Below, piece after piece: positions 1-8,554 of a stretch of 64,000 nucleotides of DNA; positions within the stretch are counted from its first letter, which is position 1; each line of letters opens with the position of its first letter. Source of the stretch: JACVRW01 sp963821275 (GTDB lineage: Bacteria; Actinomycetota; Thermoleophilia; Solirubrobacterales; Thermoleophilaceae); assembly GCA_963821275.1 (NCBI GenBank), contig CAWGDF010000008.1, positions 248,001 to 312,000 of the forward strand. The letters are read 5' to 3'. The position numbers and the translations under genes were made by a program. The notes below the pieces were generated by a model. The model had not been told where the DNA came from. It did not search any database and saw only the letters and a list, made by a program, of their open reading frames with translations.

Positions 1-74
1 GCCGATCGGGTGGGCAACCGCTCGCTACCCAGACGCCTGCGCATGCGCGTGGTCGCGCCCCCGTCCTGATCGGT

Positions 75-80
75 TAGGGT
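75..80 (+). promoter_or_regulatory. -10 box of leaderless SCP2-like gene
   Basis: TAGGGT fits the actinobacterial TANNNT -10 consensus and is followed by 7 nt and then the GTG start, so transcription would begin at or next to the start codon. No clear -35 is seen. Confidence 0.5.
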
Positions 81-87
81 CGGTGCG

Positions 88-504
88 GTGGCGGCCTTTC
101 GCTCGGCTGAGGAGTTCCGCGAGGTCATGGACCGGACCTTCGGCCTGATGAGCAGCGATCCCGACATGGGGCCGAAGCTGCGCGATGCCGACACCCCCCA
201 GCGCTTCGAGTTCCCCGACTTCGACCTCGTCGTCAACATCACGGCCGGTGACGACGATCAGAACCTGCGCTGGGAGTGGTCCGACGACGTCGCCTGGGAG
301 CCGGACGTGGGGATGACGATGGACTCCGAGGTCGCGAACCGCTACTTCCAGGGCAAGGAGAACATCGCGATCGCGCTGGCCCGGCGGCGTATCAAGTCAA
401 AGGGGGACACCAAGAAGGCGCTCGCGCTGATCCCGGTGACCAAGCCGGTGTTCGCGCAGTACCGGGCGATGATCGAGGCCGAGTATCCGCACCTGCTCGA
501 GTAG
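88..504 (+). CDS. SCP2 sterol-carrier-like protein
   Basis: This 138-residue protein resembles the SCP2 sterol/lipid-binding fold: a short mixed alpha/beta protein with the pattern F-x-F-P-D-F-D-L-V-V-N-I near residues 39-50 and a conserved-looking K-G-D-T-K-K-A-L segment near 104-111. No enzyme motif is seen. It probably binds a hydrophobic ligand such as an acyl chain or sterol in the cytoplasm. The start is GTG with no Shine-Dalgarno; TAGGGT at 75-80 sits 7 nt upstream, which suits a leaderless transcript. It converges on the acyl-CoA reductase/SDR gene 4 nt away, a lipid-related neighbour. The family call is moderate; the ligand is unknown. Confidence 0.65.
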   Translation: MAAFRSAEEFREVMDRTFGLMSSDPDMGPKLRDADTPQRFEFPDFDLVVNITAGDDDQNLRWEWSDDVAWEPDVGMTMDSEVANRYFQGKENIAIALARRRIKSKGDTKKALALIPVTKPVFAQYRAMIEAEYPHLLE

Positions 505-508
505 CCGC

Positions 509-2509
509 CTAGAAGTGAACGCCCCGCAGTAGGTAGGCCATGGCCACCGCCTCGGTGGACATCTCCTCACCCTGCTTCTCTGTTGCGGGCACGGGCTTGC
601 CGTCGCCCTTGCCCTTGGCGGCCTTGGAGTCCGGGAACAGGTTGTAGGCCGTGTTCAGCACGATGTCGACGGTCTTGGGAGACACGGCGTACAGGACCTC
701 GCCGAAGATGCCGAGAGCCGAGGCCATGCGCTTCGGCTTGTCGATCATCGCGTCGCACAGCATCTCCGCGGCCTCGTCCGGCGTGAGCGTGGGGAAGGCC
801 TTGTAGATGTCGGTGGGCGCGATCATCGGAGTGCGCACCAGCGGCATGTAGATGGTGGTGAAGTGCACGTTGTCGCCGATCACCTCGGGTGCGGTGCAGC
901 GTGAGAAGGCGTCGAGAGCGGCCTTCGACGCCACGTAGGCCGAGAAACGCGGCGTGTTGGTCTGCACCCCGATCGAGGACACGTTGATGATCTGGCCCGA
1001 GCGGCGTTCGCGCATGCCGGGCAGGAAAGCCAGGATCAGCTTGAGCGCGCCGTAATAGTTCAGCCGCATGGTGCGCTCGAAGTCGTGGAAGCGGTCGTAC
1101 GAGGCCCTCACCGAGCGGCGGATGGAACGGCCCGCGTTGTTGACCAGGATGTCGATCCCCCCATGCTGCTCGAGCACTTCGGCGGCCAGCCGGTCGATGT
1201 CGTCGAGCTCGGAGAGATCGCAGGGATGCACGTGCGCCGTGCCGCCCCGCTCCTCCACCTGGCTTGCGACCTCCTCCAGCTTCTCGCGCGTGCGCGAGAC
1301 GAGAAGAACCTCGCCGCCGGCCTCGCCCACCTTCAGCGCCGTCTCCAGGCCGATCCCGCTCGACGCGCCGGTGATCAGGATGCGCTTGCCCGCGATTGCG
1401 CCCGCCAGCGAGCGGTCGCGGAACAGGTCGGGATCCAGGTTGCGCTCCCAGTAGTCCCACAGCCGGGGCGCGTAGGTGCCCAGCGGCGGGACCGCGATGC
1501 CGGTGCCCGACAGCGCACGCTGGGCGTCGCGGGCGTCGAAGCGGCAGTCGAAGTCGCGGTTCTCCATCGCGACCGGCGGGATGCCGAGGTCGTGGTAGAG
1601 CTGATGGCGGATCCGCTTCACCGTCGGGAGCGCCGCGATTCCCGCGCGGACGCCCTTCGGCACCGCGTTGGTCATGTTCTGGTCTATGCGCATGGCCAGC
1701 TGGGGCGCGTGCGCGGCCCGCGCGAACTCGTTGATCGCCTCGCCGACGTACATCGGCTCGGGGTTGACGAGGTGGAAGGTGCGGCTGGGCAGGTCCTCGT
1801 CGGGCAAGTGGGCGATGTGGTCCATCGCGCGCGCCACGAAGTCGACCGGCACGATGTTCGTCTGCCCGCCCTGCGGGCCGGCCAGCGGCACCCACTCGGG
1901 CAGCGCGTGACGGAGCTTCTGGATGAGCTTGAAGAAGTAGTAGGGACCGTCGATCTTGTCCATCTCGCCGGTCTCGGAGTTGCCGACCACGATGCCCGGC
2001 CGGAAGACGATCGTCGGCGCGTCCACGCCCTCCCGCACCAGGCGCTCGGACTCGTACTTGGTGCGGTGGTAGTGGTGCGGGAGCCCCTGGCCCTCGTCGA
2101 ACATGTCCTCCTGGAACACGCCCTTGTAGTCGCCGGCCACCGCGATCGAGCTCACGTGGTGGAAGCGCCCGATCTCGCGGGCGTTGGCGAACTCGATCAC
2201 GTGCCGCGTGCCGTCCACATTGGCCCGCTCCGAGGCCTCCTCCTCGGCCTCGACGTCGTACACCGCGGCCAGGTGGAAGAGGTGGTCGATCGGCTCGTCG
2301 AAGCCCTCGATCCCCAGCGCCGGCCGGGAGAGGTCGCCGGGCACGGGCACGATCCGGCCCTCGGGGGCACCGAGGCGGCCGGCCAGCGCGTCCATCTTGC
2401 CCCGCGAGCCCTCCCGCACAAGGGCGTAGACGGTGCCATCGCGCTTCAGAAGCTCCGCGACGAGGTGACGACCGATGAAGCCGGTCGCTCCGGTTACGAA
2501 GTAGTTCAC
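509..2509 (-). CDS. Fused acyl-CoA reductase and short-chain dehydrogenase (AcrA1-like)
   Basis: The 666-residue protein has two Rossmann enzymes in tandem. The N-terminal half (about 1-370) is an extended SDR of the thioester-reductase/male-sterility type, beginning with the NADPH-binding motif T-G-A-T-G-F-I-G. The C-terminal half (about 385-640) is a classical SDR with T-G-A-S-S-G-I-G, N-N-A-G and the catalytic S...Y-V-A-S-K. This layout and length match the mycobacterial AcrA1 class, which reduces fatty acyl-CoA to aldehyde or alcohol for wax-ester or related lipids. The start is the GTG 3 nt after a strong GGAGGG, so I reject a longer upstream reading that would begin at 2572. The physiological substrate is inferred. 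Confidence 0.8.
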   Translation of the reverse strand: MNYFVTGATGFIGRHLVAELLKRDGTVYALVREGSRGKMDALAGRLGAPEGRIVPVPGDLSRPALGIEGFDEPIDHLFHLAAVYDVEAEEEASERANVDGTRHVIEFANAREIGRFHHVSSIAVAGDYKGVFQEDMFDEGQGLPHHYHRTKYESERLVREGVDAPTIVFRPGIVVGNSETGEMDKIDGPYYFFKLIQKLRHALPEWVPLAGPQGGQTNIVPVDFVARAMDHIAHLPDEDLPSRTFHLVNPEPMYVGEAINEFARAAHAPQLAMRIDQNMTNAVPKGVRAGIAALPTVKRIRHQLYHDLGIPPVAMENRDFDCRFDARDAQRALSGTGIAVPPLGTYAPRLWDYWERNLDPDLFRDRSLAGAIAGKRILITGASSGIGLETALKVGEAGGEVLLVSRTREKLEEVASQVEERGGTAHVHPCDLSELDDIDRLAAEVLEQHGGIDILVNNAGRSIRRSVRASYDRFHDFERTMRLNYYGALKLILAFLPGMRERRSGQIINVSSIGVQTNTPRFSAYVASKAALDAFSRCTAPEVIGDNVHFTTIYMPLVRTPMIAPTDIYKAFPTLTPDEAAEMLCDAMIDKPKRMASALGIFGEVLYAVSPKTVDIVLNTAYNLFPDSKAAKGKGDGKPVPATEKQGEEMSTEAVAMAYLLRGVHF

Positions 2510-2577
2510 GTTCCCTCCACTCTCGGCCGCGGGGTCCGGCGGCGAGTCTAACCGCCCGCGCGCGACAATCACGTGCC

Positions 2578-3768
2578 ATGGAAGAGGCCCTCACCCTGAA
2601 GGAGGCCGCCGAGCGAGTGGGCGTCTCGCCGGCGACGCTCCGGCGCTGGTCGCGCAGCGGTGTGGTGCCGGGCGTGGAGGGAAACGGCGGCTGGAACCCG
2701 GCCGCGATCGCCCACGCGCGGATCGTGGCCCGCCTGCGCGAACGAGGGCATCCTCTGGACCAGATCCGGGCCGCCGGCGAGCAGGGGCGCTTGGCCTACG
2801 GCTACATCGAGGACCTGCTCGGCACCCGGGAGCGGCGCCGCTCGCTGCGCGACGTGGCCGACGCCACCGGGCTCGAGCCGGCGTTGATCGAGCGCTTCTG
2901 GAGTGGCATCGGGTTGCCGGCAGCCGGGCTCGAGCATCTCAGCGACGAGGACGTCGAGGCGCTCCACTACGTGGCCGCCATACTCGACGCCGGCTTCCCG
3001 CTGGTGGCCTTCCTGCAGCTCACCCGGGTGTACGGGCAGGCACTGGCCGAGATCGCCGACGCCGAGGTGCGGCTGTTTCACCTCTACGTGCACGAGCCCC
3101 TCATCCGCGAGGGGGTGCCGGGCCTGGAGATGGCCGAGGAGATGGAGAGCCTGGCGAGCGATCTGCTTCCTCTGAGCGCGCCCCTCATGGACTACATCCA
3201 CCAGCGCTTCCTCCGGCGCTTCGTCGAGCAGGACGTGGTCGGCCACATGGAGAGCGAGCTGGAGGACGAGGACCTCGCCCTGGGCCGGGTGCGGGTGGCG
3301 GTCGCGTTCGCCGACCTCGCCGGCTACACGCGCTTCACCGAGGAGGAGGGCGACGAGGAGGCGCTCTCGCTGGTCGAGCGGTTCGTGGAGGGGGTCTCGG
3401 CCACCCTGCCCGACGACGCCCGCGTGATCAAGACCATCGGCGACGAGGTGATGGTGGTGGGCAGCGACATCCGCGCGCTGGTGGATTGGGCGGTCGGCTT
3501 CGTCAGCCTGTTTCACGAGCGGCCCGAGCCGCGCATCGGCGTGCACTGGGGCACGAGCCTCTACCGCGACGGCGACTACTACGGGCGCGAGATCAACCTG
3601 GCCTCGCGGGTGGTCGCGCGGGCTCGCGGGGGCGAGGTGCTGGTCACCGACACCGTCATGGATGCGGTCAAGGGACCCTCCCACCTCTCCTTCCAGCAGA
3701 TCGGCCAGGTGAAGTTGAAGGGCTTCGACGAGCCGCGACAGCTGTGCCGGGCGACCTCCAGCGAGTGA
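2578..3768 (+). CDS. MerR-type HTH protein fused to a class III nucleotide cyclase
   Basis: Residues about 5-55 form a MerR/excisionase-like winged helix (L-T-L-K-E-A-A-E-R-V-G-V-S-P-A-T-L-R-R-W). A helical middle region follows, then a class III adenylyl/guanylyl cyclase domain from about 238 to 390. The catalytic set looks complete: metal-binding Asp246 (F-A-D-L-A-G-Y-T) and Asp289 (K-T-I-G-D-E), and the transition-state pair Asn340 and Arg344 (N-L-A-S-R). It should therefore make cAMP or cGMP in the cytoplasm. Coupling of a DNA-binding head to a cyclase suggests a sensor or transcription role, but the ligand and target are unknown. It overlaps tilS by one base (TGATG). Confidence 0.82.
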   Translation: MEEALTLKEAAERVGVSPATLRRWSRSGVVPGVEGNGGWNPAAIAHARIVARLRERGHPLDQIRAAGEQGRLAYGYIEDLLGTRERRRSLRDVADATGLEPALIERFWSGIGLPAAGLEHLSDEDVEALHYVAAILDAGFPLVAFLQLTRVYGQALAEIADAEVRLFHLYVHEPLIREGVPGLEMAEEMESLASDLLPLSAPLMDYIHQRFLRRFVEQDVVGHMESELEDEDLALGRVRVAVAFADLAGYTRFTEEEGDEEALSLVERFVEGVSATLPDDARVIKTIGDEVMVVGSDIRALVDWAVGFVSLFHERPEPRIGVHWGTSLYRDGDYYGREINLASRVVARARGGEVLVTDTVMDAVKGPSHLSFQQIGQVKLKGFDEPRQLCRATSSE

Positions 3769-5039
3769 TGGATCCGCTCGAGGCCGCCCGCAGCAGCGAG
3801 CTCATCCGGCCCGGCGAGCCGCTCCTGGTGCTCGTGTCCGGCGGCGGCGACTCGGTCTGCCTGCTGGACGTGGCCGTGCGGTTGGGCGCCCGGGTCAGCG
3901 TGCTGCACGTGAACCATGGGCTCCGTGAAGGCGCCGGCGACGACGAGGATTTCGTCCGCCGGCTGTGCGAGCGGCTGGAGGTGCCGGTCGCGGTGGAGGC
4001 GCTCGAGCCGCCGGACGCCGGCAACATCCAGGACTGGGCCCGGGAGGCGCGCTACGCCCTGGCCGAGCGCCACGCCGAGGGCGACTACGCCGCCGCCCAC
4101 ACGGCCAGCGACCAAGCCGAGACCGTGCTCTACCGGCTGGCGGTCTCGCCGGGGTCACGGGCGCTGCACGGAATGCCTGCCCGGCGCGGACGGCTGGTCC
4201 GCCCCCTGCTGGGGGTCACGCGCGACGAGGTGCGGGATTACCTGCGCGCGCGCGAGCTCGAATGGCGCGAGGACCCCTCCAACGCCGACCGCCGCTTCGC
4301 CCGCGCGCGAGTGCGCCACGATGTTCTGGCCGGGCTACGGAAGCTGTCGCCGGCAGCCGAGCGCACGATCGCCGAGACGGCCCGGCAGCTGGGTGAGGAG
4401 GCCGAGGTGCTGGAGCACGTTGTCGACGAGGCACTGGAGTCGGCCGGGGGAGGTCCCGTGGTAACGCTCTCGGCCTTACGCGAGCAGCCCCCGGCGGTGC
4501 GCCGGCTGCTGCTCCGCCGGCTGGCCGAGCGCGCCGCCGGGGGCGGGCCTCGTCCGCTCTCCCGCACCGAAGCGGAGGAGATCCTGTCCCTCGGCGAGAG
4601 CGGAACGAAGTCGCTCGACCTCGGCGGCGGGCTGCGGGCGGTGGCGGAGTACGGCACGGTCCGGTTCACCCGCGCGCAGGAGACCGAGGGCCCGCAGCCC
4701 GTGCGCCTCGCGGTGCCGGGGCGCGTGCGCTTCGGGGCGTGGGAGGTCGAGGCGTCGCTCGGCGCCTCGACCGGCGAGGTGATCGTCGCGGGTGTGGGCA
4801 CCGCGCTCGTCGTCCGGTCCTGGCGGGAGGGCGACCGGATGCGCCCGCTGGGGCTGGGTGGGAGCAAGTCCCTGCAGGACCTGTTCACCGATCGCAAGGT
4901 GCCGCGGGCCCTTCGTCGGGCGCTCCCGGTCGTGGAAGCCGGGGGCCAGATCGTCTGGGTGGCGGGCGTGGCGCTCGACGAGCGCTTCGCGGCCGAGCCC
5001 GGCGCGCCCGGGGCGGTAGGCCTGGCGGCGCGCAGCTGA
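3768..5039 (+). CDS. tilS: tRNA(Ile)-lysidine synthase
   Basis: TilS converts cytidine 34 of the CAU-anticodon tRNA-Ile to lysidine using ATP and lysine, so that it reads AUA. The N-type PP-loop S-G-G-G-D-S is at residues 24-29, followed by V-L-H-V-N-H-G-L-R, a TilS signature. The C-terminal part has the typical R-S-W-R-E-G-D-R-M-R-P-L and K-S-L-Q-D-L-F-T-D-R-K-V-P motifs near 350-385. At 423 residues it is of normal length. The ATG overlaps the stop of the cyclase gene. In many bacteria tilS lies directly before hpt and ftsH; here those two are about 11 kb downstream, separated by the nucleoside salvage block. Confidence 0.95.
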   Translation: MDPLEAARSSELIRPGEPLLVLVSGGGDSVCLLDVAVRLGARVSVLHVNHGLREGAGDDEDFVRRLCERLEVPVAVEALEPPDAGNIQDWAREARYALAERHAEGDYAAAHTASDQAETVLYRLAVSPGSRALHGMPARRGRLVRPLLGVTRDEVRDYLRARELEWREDPSNADRRFARARVRHDVLAGLRKLSPAAERTIAETARQLGEEAEVLEHVVDEALESAGGGPVVTLSALREQPPAVRRLLLRRLAERAAGGGPRPLSRTEAEEILSLGESGTKSLDLGGGLRAVAEYGTVRFTRAQETEGPQPVRLAVPGRVRFGAWEVEASLGASTGEVIVAGVGTALVVRSWREGDRMRPLGLGGSKSLQDLFTDRKVPRALRRALPVVEAGGQIVWVAGVALDERFAAEPGAPGAVGLAARS

Positions 5040-5057
5040 ACCGAGCGCCCCAGCTCG

Positions 5058-5106
5058 GATCTGGGCTGCGTTTATGCCGCCATGCGGCACTAACGTCGCC
5101 CAGATC
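5058..5106. terminator. Nested hairpins between convergent tilS and upp
   Basis: A 9-bp perfect inverted repeat (GATCTGGGC at 5058-5066, GCCCAGATC at 5098-5106) encloses a second perfect hairpin (TGCCGC at 5075-5080, loop CAT, GCGGCA at 5084-5089). It lies exactly between two convergent stop codons, so it could end transcription from both sides. No T-tract follows, which is common for terminators in GC-rich actinobacteria. Confidence 0.6.
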
Positions 5107-5118
5107 GGCGGCGGGTGG

Positions 5119-5748
5119 CTACGAGGTGCCGAAGACCCGGTCGCCGGCGTCGCCCAGCCCGGGCCGGATGTACGCGTTCTCATCGAGCTCGCGGTCCACG
5201 GCCGCCGTCCAGACCGTCACGTCGGGATGGTGGCGCCCCACCGCCTCCAGCCCCTCGGGCGCGACAACCAGGCAGACCAGTCCCAGGCGGCTCGCCCCGG
5301 CGGCCTTGAGGCGGTTCAGCGCGTGCACGGCGCTGCCCCCGGTGGCCAGCATCGGGTCTACCAAGAACACGTGGGCATCGGGCAGGCTGGGCGGCAGGCG
5401 CTCGTAGTAGTCCACCGGCACGTGCTCCTCCTCGTCCCGGTAGACCCCCACGTGCCCGACGCGCGCGCCGGGCAGCAGGCGGAGGAAGCCGTCCACCATC
5501 CCCAGCCCGGCCCGCAGGACCGGCACGATCGCGATCTCCGCCGGCAGCCGCCGGCCGGTCGCCGGCTCGAGCGGGGTGTCGAGCTCGACTGCGGTGGTTG
5601 GGAGGTCCCGTGACGCCTCGACCGCCAGGATCGCCGACGCCTCGTACAGGGCCTGGCGGAAGGTGCCGTGGTCGGTGGTCCGGTCGCGCATCACGGTGAG
5701 GCGGTCGGCCAGCACCGGGTGATCCACCACGACGAGGCGCTGCGGCAT
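5119..5748 (-). CDS. upp: Uracil phosphoribosyltransferase
   Basis: Upp makes UMP from uracil and PRPP. The 209-residue length is typical. The sequence carries P-V-L-R-A-G-L-G-M near 80-88, a Y-Y-E-R-L-P segment, the PRPP-binding loop D-P-M-L-A-T-G-G-S near 130-138, and the C-terminal Y-I-R-P-G-L-G-D-A-G-D-R-V-F-G-T uracil-binding signature. The ATG is chosen because it gives the usual N-terminus and because TATCGT lies 6 nt upstream on this strand, suggesting leaderless transcription. It is divergent from the CYTH-cytidine deaminase gene and is part of a nucleoside/base salvage island. Confidence 0.95.
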   Translation of the reverse strand: MPQRLVVVDHPVLADRLTVMRDRTTDHGTFRQALYEASAILAVEASRDLPTTAVELDTPLEPATGRRLPAEIAIVPVLRAGLGMVDGFLRLLPGARVGHVGVYRDEEEHVPVDYYERLPPSLPDAHVFLVDPMLATGGSAVHALNRLKAAGASRLGLVCLVVAPEGLEAVGRHHPDVTVWTAAVDRELDENAYIRPGLGDAGDRVFGTS

Positions 5749-5754
5749 GGCCGG

Positions 5755-5760
5755 ACGATA
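5755..5760 (-). promoter_or_regulatory. -10 box of leaderless upp
   Basis: On the minus strand TATCGT is followed by 6 nt and the upp ATG, with no Shine-Dalgarno. This matches the TANNNT-to-start spacing seen at other genes in the window. Confidence 0.5.
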
Positions 5761-5793
5761 TCCGCAAGCATCCGCCCCGCCGTGCCCGCCCCG

Positions 5794-6690
5794 ATGCGCA
5801 ACCTCGAGCTCAAGGCCCGCGATCCGAACCCGGCGGCATCGCTCGAGCGCGCGCTGGCGCTCGGCGCGGACGACCGCGGTGAGATCGACCAGCGCGACAC
5901 GTACTTCTCCCGCGCGCGCGGGAGACTGAAGCTGCGCGAGCAGCATCCGGGGGGCGCCGAGCTGATCGCCTACCGGCGCGACGACACGACCGACGCCAGC
6001 ACGAGCCACTACCGCCTGGTGCCGGCGGCCGAGCCGGCCGCGCTGCGGGGCGCGCTCGACGCAGCCCTGGGAACGCTGGTGGTGGTGAAGAAGCGGCGCC
6101 GGCTCCTGACCTGGGAGGACGTGCGCATCCACTTGGACGAGGTCGACGGTCTCGGGACCTTCCTGGAGCTGGAGGCGGTGGCACTCCCGGGCTCGGACCT
6201 GGAGCCGGAACGCCGGACGGTGGAGCGGCTTCGCGCGGAGCTGCGCATCGTGGACGCCGCCCTGGTGGCCGGCAGCTACTCGGATCTGCTGCTCGACGCC
6301 CCGGACGTGCTGCTCGGCGCCGCGCAGGCGGCCATGCGCAACGCTCACGCCCCCTACTCGGGCTTCAAGGTGGGCGCGGCGCTGCGGGCCGCCGGCGGCG
6401 CGGTCTACGTGGGCGCGAACGTGGAGAACGCCTCGTATCCGCAGGGCCAGTGCGCGGAGGCCTCGGCCCTGGGTGCGCTGGTGGCGGCCGGCGAGCGCGA
6501 GGTCAGAGCGGCCGCCGTGGTGGCGGAGCGGCTCGAGGTCTGCCCGCCCTGCGGCGGCTGCCGCCAGCGGCTGGCCGAGCTCGCGCGGCCGGAGACGCCG
6601 GTCTACCTCGGGCGGCCCGGGGGACTGCGGCGGACGGTCACCGTGGCCGAGCTGCTGCCGCTCTCCTTCGAGCTCGAGCCCGGCCAGTGA
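5794..6690 (+). CDS. CYTH domain-cytidine deaminase fusion
   Basis: A single uninterrupted 298-residue frame joins two unrelated domains. Residues 1 to about 170 look like a CYTH triphosphate tunnel enzyme (CyaB/ThTPase type): N-L-E-L-K-A-R near the start, R-L-K-L-R-E near 47-52, V-K-K-R-R-R-L and a late F-L-E-L-E. Residues about 175-298 are a cytidine deaminase with C220-A-E222 (zinc ligand and proton shuttle) and P-C253-G-G-C256 (zinc ligands). Cytidine deaminase fits the neighbouring upp, phosphorylase and adenosine deaminase; the CYTH part would act on a triphosphate or polyphosphate, which is unproven. A GTG at 5782 is an alternative start. The stop overlaps the next gene (GTGA). Confidence 0.85.
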   Translation: MRNLELKARDPNPAASLERALALGADDRGEIDQRDTYFSRARGRLKLREQHPGGAELIAYRRDDTTDASTSHYRLVPAAEPAALRGALDAALGTLVVVKKRRRLLTWEDVRIHLDEVDGLGTFLELEAVALPGSDLEPERRTVERLRAELRIVDAALVAGSYSDLLLDAPDVLLGAAQAAMRNAHAPYSGFKVGAALRAAGGAVYVGANVENASYPQGQCAEASALGALVAAGEREVRAAAVVAERLEVCPPCGGCRQRLAELARPETPVYLGRPGGLRRTVTVAELLPLSFELEPGQ

Positions 6691-7508
6691 GCGTCGCCGA
6701 GGCCGCTCGCCTGCTGACCGAGCGCTCCGGCCGGAGGCCTCGGGTGGGCATCGTCCTGGGCTCGGGGCTGGGCCTCGTTGCCGACGCCGTCGAGGACGCC
6801 ACCCCGGTGGACTACGAGGAGCTGCCGGGCTTTCCCCGGCCGGGCGTCGAGGGGCACGCCGGCCGCGCGCTGCTGGGCGAGATCGGCGGGGTGCCGGTGG
6901 TCGTGCTCCAGGGCCGGGCCCACCAGTACGAGGGCGCGGACCCCGATGCGCTGAGAACGCCGGTGCGCACCCTGCGCGCCGCCGGCGCCGACGTCCTCCT
7001 GCTCACCAACGCCGCCGGCTCGCTGCGTCCCGACATCGGTCCGGGCCGCCTCATGGCGATCACCGACCACATCAACCTGACCGGGCTGAACGTGCTGGCC
7101 GGTCCCAACGACGAGCGCGTCGGGCCCCGCTTTCCGAGCCTGCGCGACGCCTACGACCCGGACTTGCGCGCCGAACTGCGCGCGGCCGCCGCCGAGCAGG
7201 GCACCGACCTGGCCGAGGGCGTGTACCTGGCCGTCGCCGGACCGAGCTTCGAGACCCCGGCCGAGATCCGCGCCTTTCGCATGCTGGGCGCCGACGCGGT
7301 GGGCATGTCAACCGTCCACGAGACGATCGCGGCCCGCCACTGCGGCCTTCGCGTGGCCGCGGTGTCGGCGATCACGAACCTGGCCGAGGGCCTGGGCGAT
7401 GAGGGGCTCACCCACGAGCAGACGCTGGCCGCGGCCGGACGGGCCGCCGAGCAGCTCGCCCCGCTGGTCGTCCGGTTCGTCGAGCGGGTCGGAGGCGACG
7501 CGCGCTGA
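6687..7508 (+). CDS. punA: Purine nucleoside phosphorylase
   Basis: This enzyme cleaves inosine and guanosine (and deoxy forms) with phosphate to base plus (deoxy)ribose 1-phosphate. The 273-residue protein has the trimeric PNP/MTAP layout: V-G-I-V-L-G-S-G-L-G near 20-29, G-R-A-H-Q-Y-E-G near 77-84, T-N-A-A-G-S-L near 110-116, G-P-S-F-E-T-P-A-E near 188-196, M-L-G-A-D-A-V-G-M-S-T and a final N-L-A-E-G. The GTG start overlaps the preceding TGA, and the gene sits in a salvage operon between cytidine deaminase and adenosine deaminase. Confidence 0.92.
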   Translation: MSVAEAARLLTERSGRRPRVGIVLGSGLGLVADAVEDATPVDYEELPGFPRPGVEGHAGRALLGEIGGVPVVVLQGRAHQYEGADPDALRTPVRTLRAAGADVLLLTNAAGSLRPDIGPGRLMAITDHINLTGLNVLAGPNDERVGPRFPSLRDAYDPDLRAELRAAAAEQGTDLAEGVYLAVAGPSFETPAEIRAFRMLGADAVGMSTVHETIAARHCGLRVAAVSAITNLAEGLGDEGLTHEQTLAAAGRAAEQLAPLVVRFVERVGGDAR

Positions 7509-8467
7509 TCCCCAAGGCCGAGCTGCACGTGCACCTCGAGGGCACGGCCGAGCCCGACTTGGTGCGGCGTCTTGCCGAGCGCAACGGCCTGCCCGTGCCG
7601 GACGGGCTGTTCGACGAGTCCGGCCGCTTCGCCTACACGGACTTCCTCCACTTTCTCGACACCTACGACTTGGCCGCGAGCGTCATGCGCACCGAGGCCG
7701 ACTACCGCGACATCACCTACGAGTACCTGGCGCGCTGTGCGCGCGAGCGCGCCGTGTACGTGGAGCTCACCGCCTCGCCCGACCACGCCGCGCTCGTCGG
7801 GCTGAGCGACGAGGAGCACCTGGGCGGCATCGCGCGCGGGATCGACGACGCGCGTGACGAGTTCGGCATCGAGGGCCGCATCCTCATCTCATGCGTGCGC
7901 AACTTCGGCGTCGAGCGCGCGCTGCGGGTGGCCCGTCACGCTGCCGAGCGGCCGCACCAGTACGTCGTGGGCTTCTCGATGGCCGGGGACGAGGAGAACT
8001 TCCCGGCGGGCGACTACGCCGAGGCGTTCGAGATCGCCGCGGGCGCGGGGCTGGGCTGCACCGTGCACGCCGGCGAGTGGGCCGGGGCCGAGAGCGTGCG
8101 TGCCGCGATCGAGCTGCCGGTCACGCGGATCGCCCACGGCGTGCGCTCGGTCGAGGACCCGGCGCTGGTGGAGGAGCTTGCCCGGCGCGGGATCGCGCTC
8201 GAGTGCTGTCCCACCAGCAACGTGGTCCTCGGGATCTACCCGGACTACGCCTCGCACCCGCTTCCAAGGCTCGCGGCCGCCGGCGTGCGCGTGACGCTCG
8301 GTTCCGACGACCCGCCCTATTTCGGCGCGTCGATCGGGGGCGAGTACGCGGTCTGCAGCCGCCACTTCGGGTTCGAAGAGGAGGCGCTCGCGGACATCAC
8401 CCGCACCGCTCTGGAAGCCGCATTTTGCGAGGAACCGCTCAAGGAGGCCTTAACGCGAAGCGTGTAG
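7505..8467 (+). CDS. add: Adenosine deaminase with CTG start
   Basis: Add deaminates (deoxy)adenosine to (deoxy)inosine, the substrate of the phosphorylase encoded just upstream. The 320-residue protein starts I-P-K-A-E-L-H-V-H-L-E-G, with zinc ligands His8 and His10, and later shows H-A-G-E, T-R-I-A-H-G-V-R and S-D-D-P-P. The first ATG/GTG in frame (7529) would remove His8, so the start must lie upstream. The only option is CTG at 7505, overlapping the phosphorylase stop (CTGA) and preceded by GGAGG at 7491-7495 at good spacing. A CTG start is rare; homology and the ribosome site decide it here. Confidence 0.9.
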   Translation: MIPKAELHVHLEGTAEPDLVRRLAERNGLPVPDGLFDESGRFAYTDFLHFLDTYDLAASVMRTEADYRDITYEYLARCARERAVYVELTASPDHAALVGLSDEEHLGGIARGIDDARDEFGIEGRILISCVRNFGVERALRVARHAAERPHQYVVGFSMAGDEENFPAGDYAEAFEIAAGAGLGCTVHAGEWAGAESVRAAIELPVTRIAHGVRSVEDPALVEELARRGIALECCPTSNVVLGIYPDYASHPLPRLAAAGVRVTLGSDDPPYFGASIGGEYAVCSRHFGFEEEALADITRTALEAAFCEEPLKEALTRSV

Positions 8468-8554
8468 GGTGCCGCGCCACCAAACGTCGCGGCCGGCTGG
8501 CCGCCGGACCACGACCCGTCGGCCGAGGAATGCGCGGAGGCCCTCGGCGGACCG

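Noticed and set aside
1..69. Possible C-terminal end of a gene in frame 1, stopping at 67-69
   Set aside because: Only 22 residues, no recognisable motif, and other frames are equally open; it cannot be supported from this window.
7529..8467. GTG 7529 as the start of adenosine deaminase
   Set aside because: It would remove the zinc ligand His8 and the conserved N-terminal strand.
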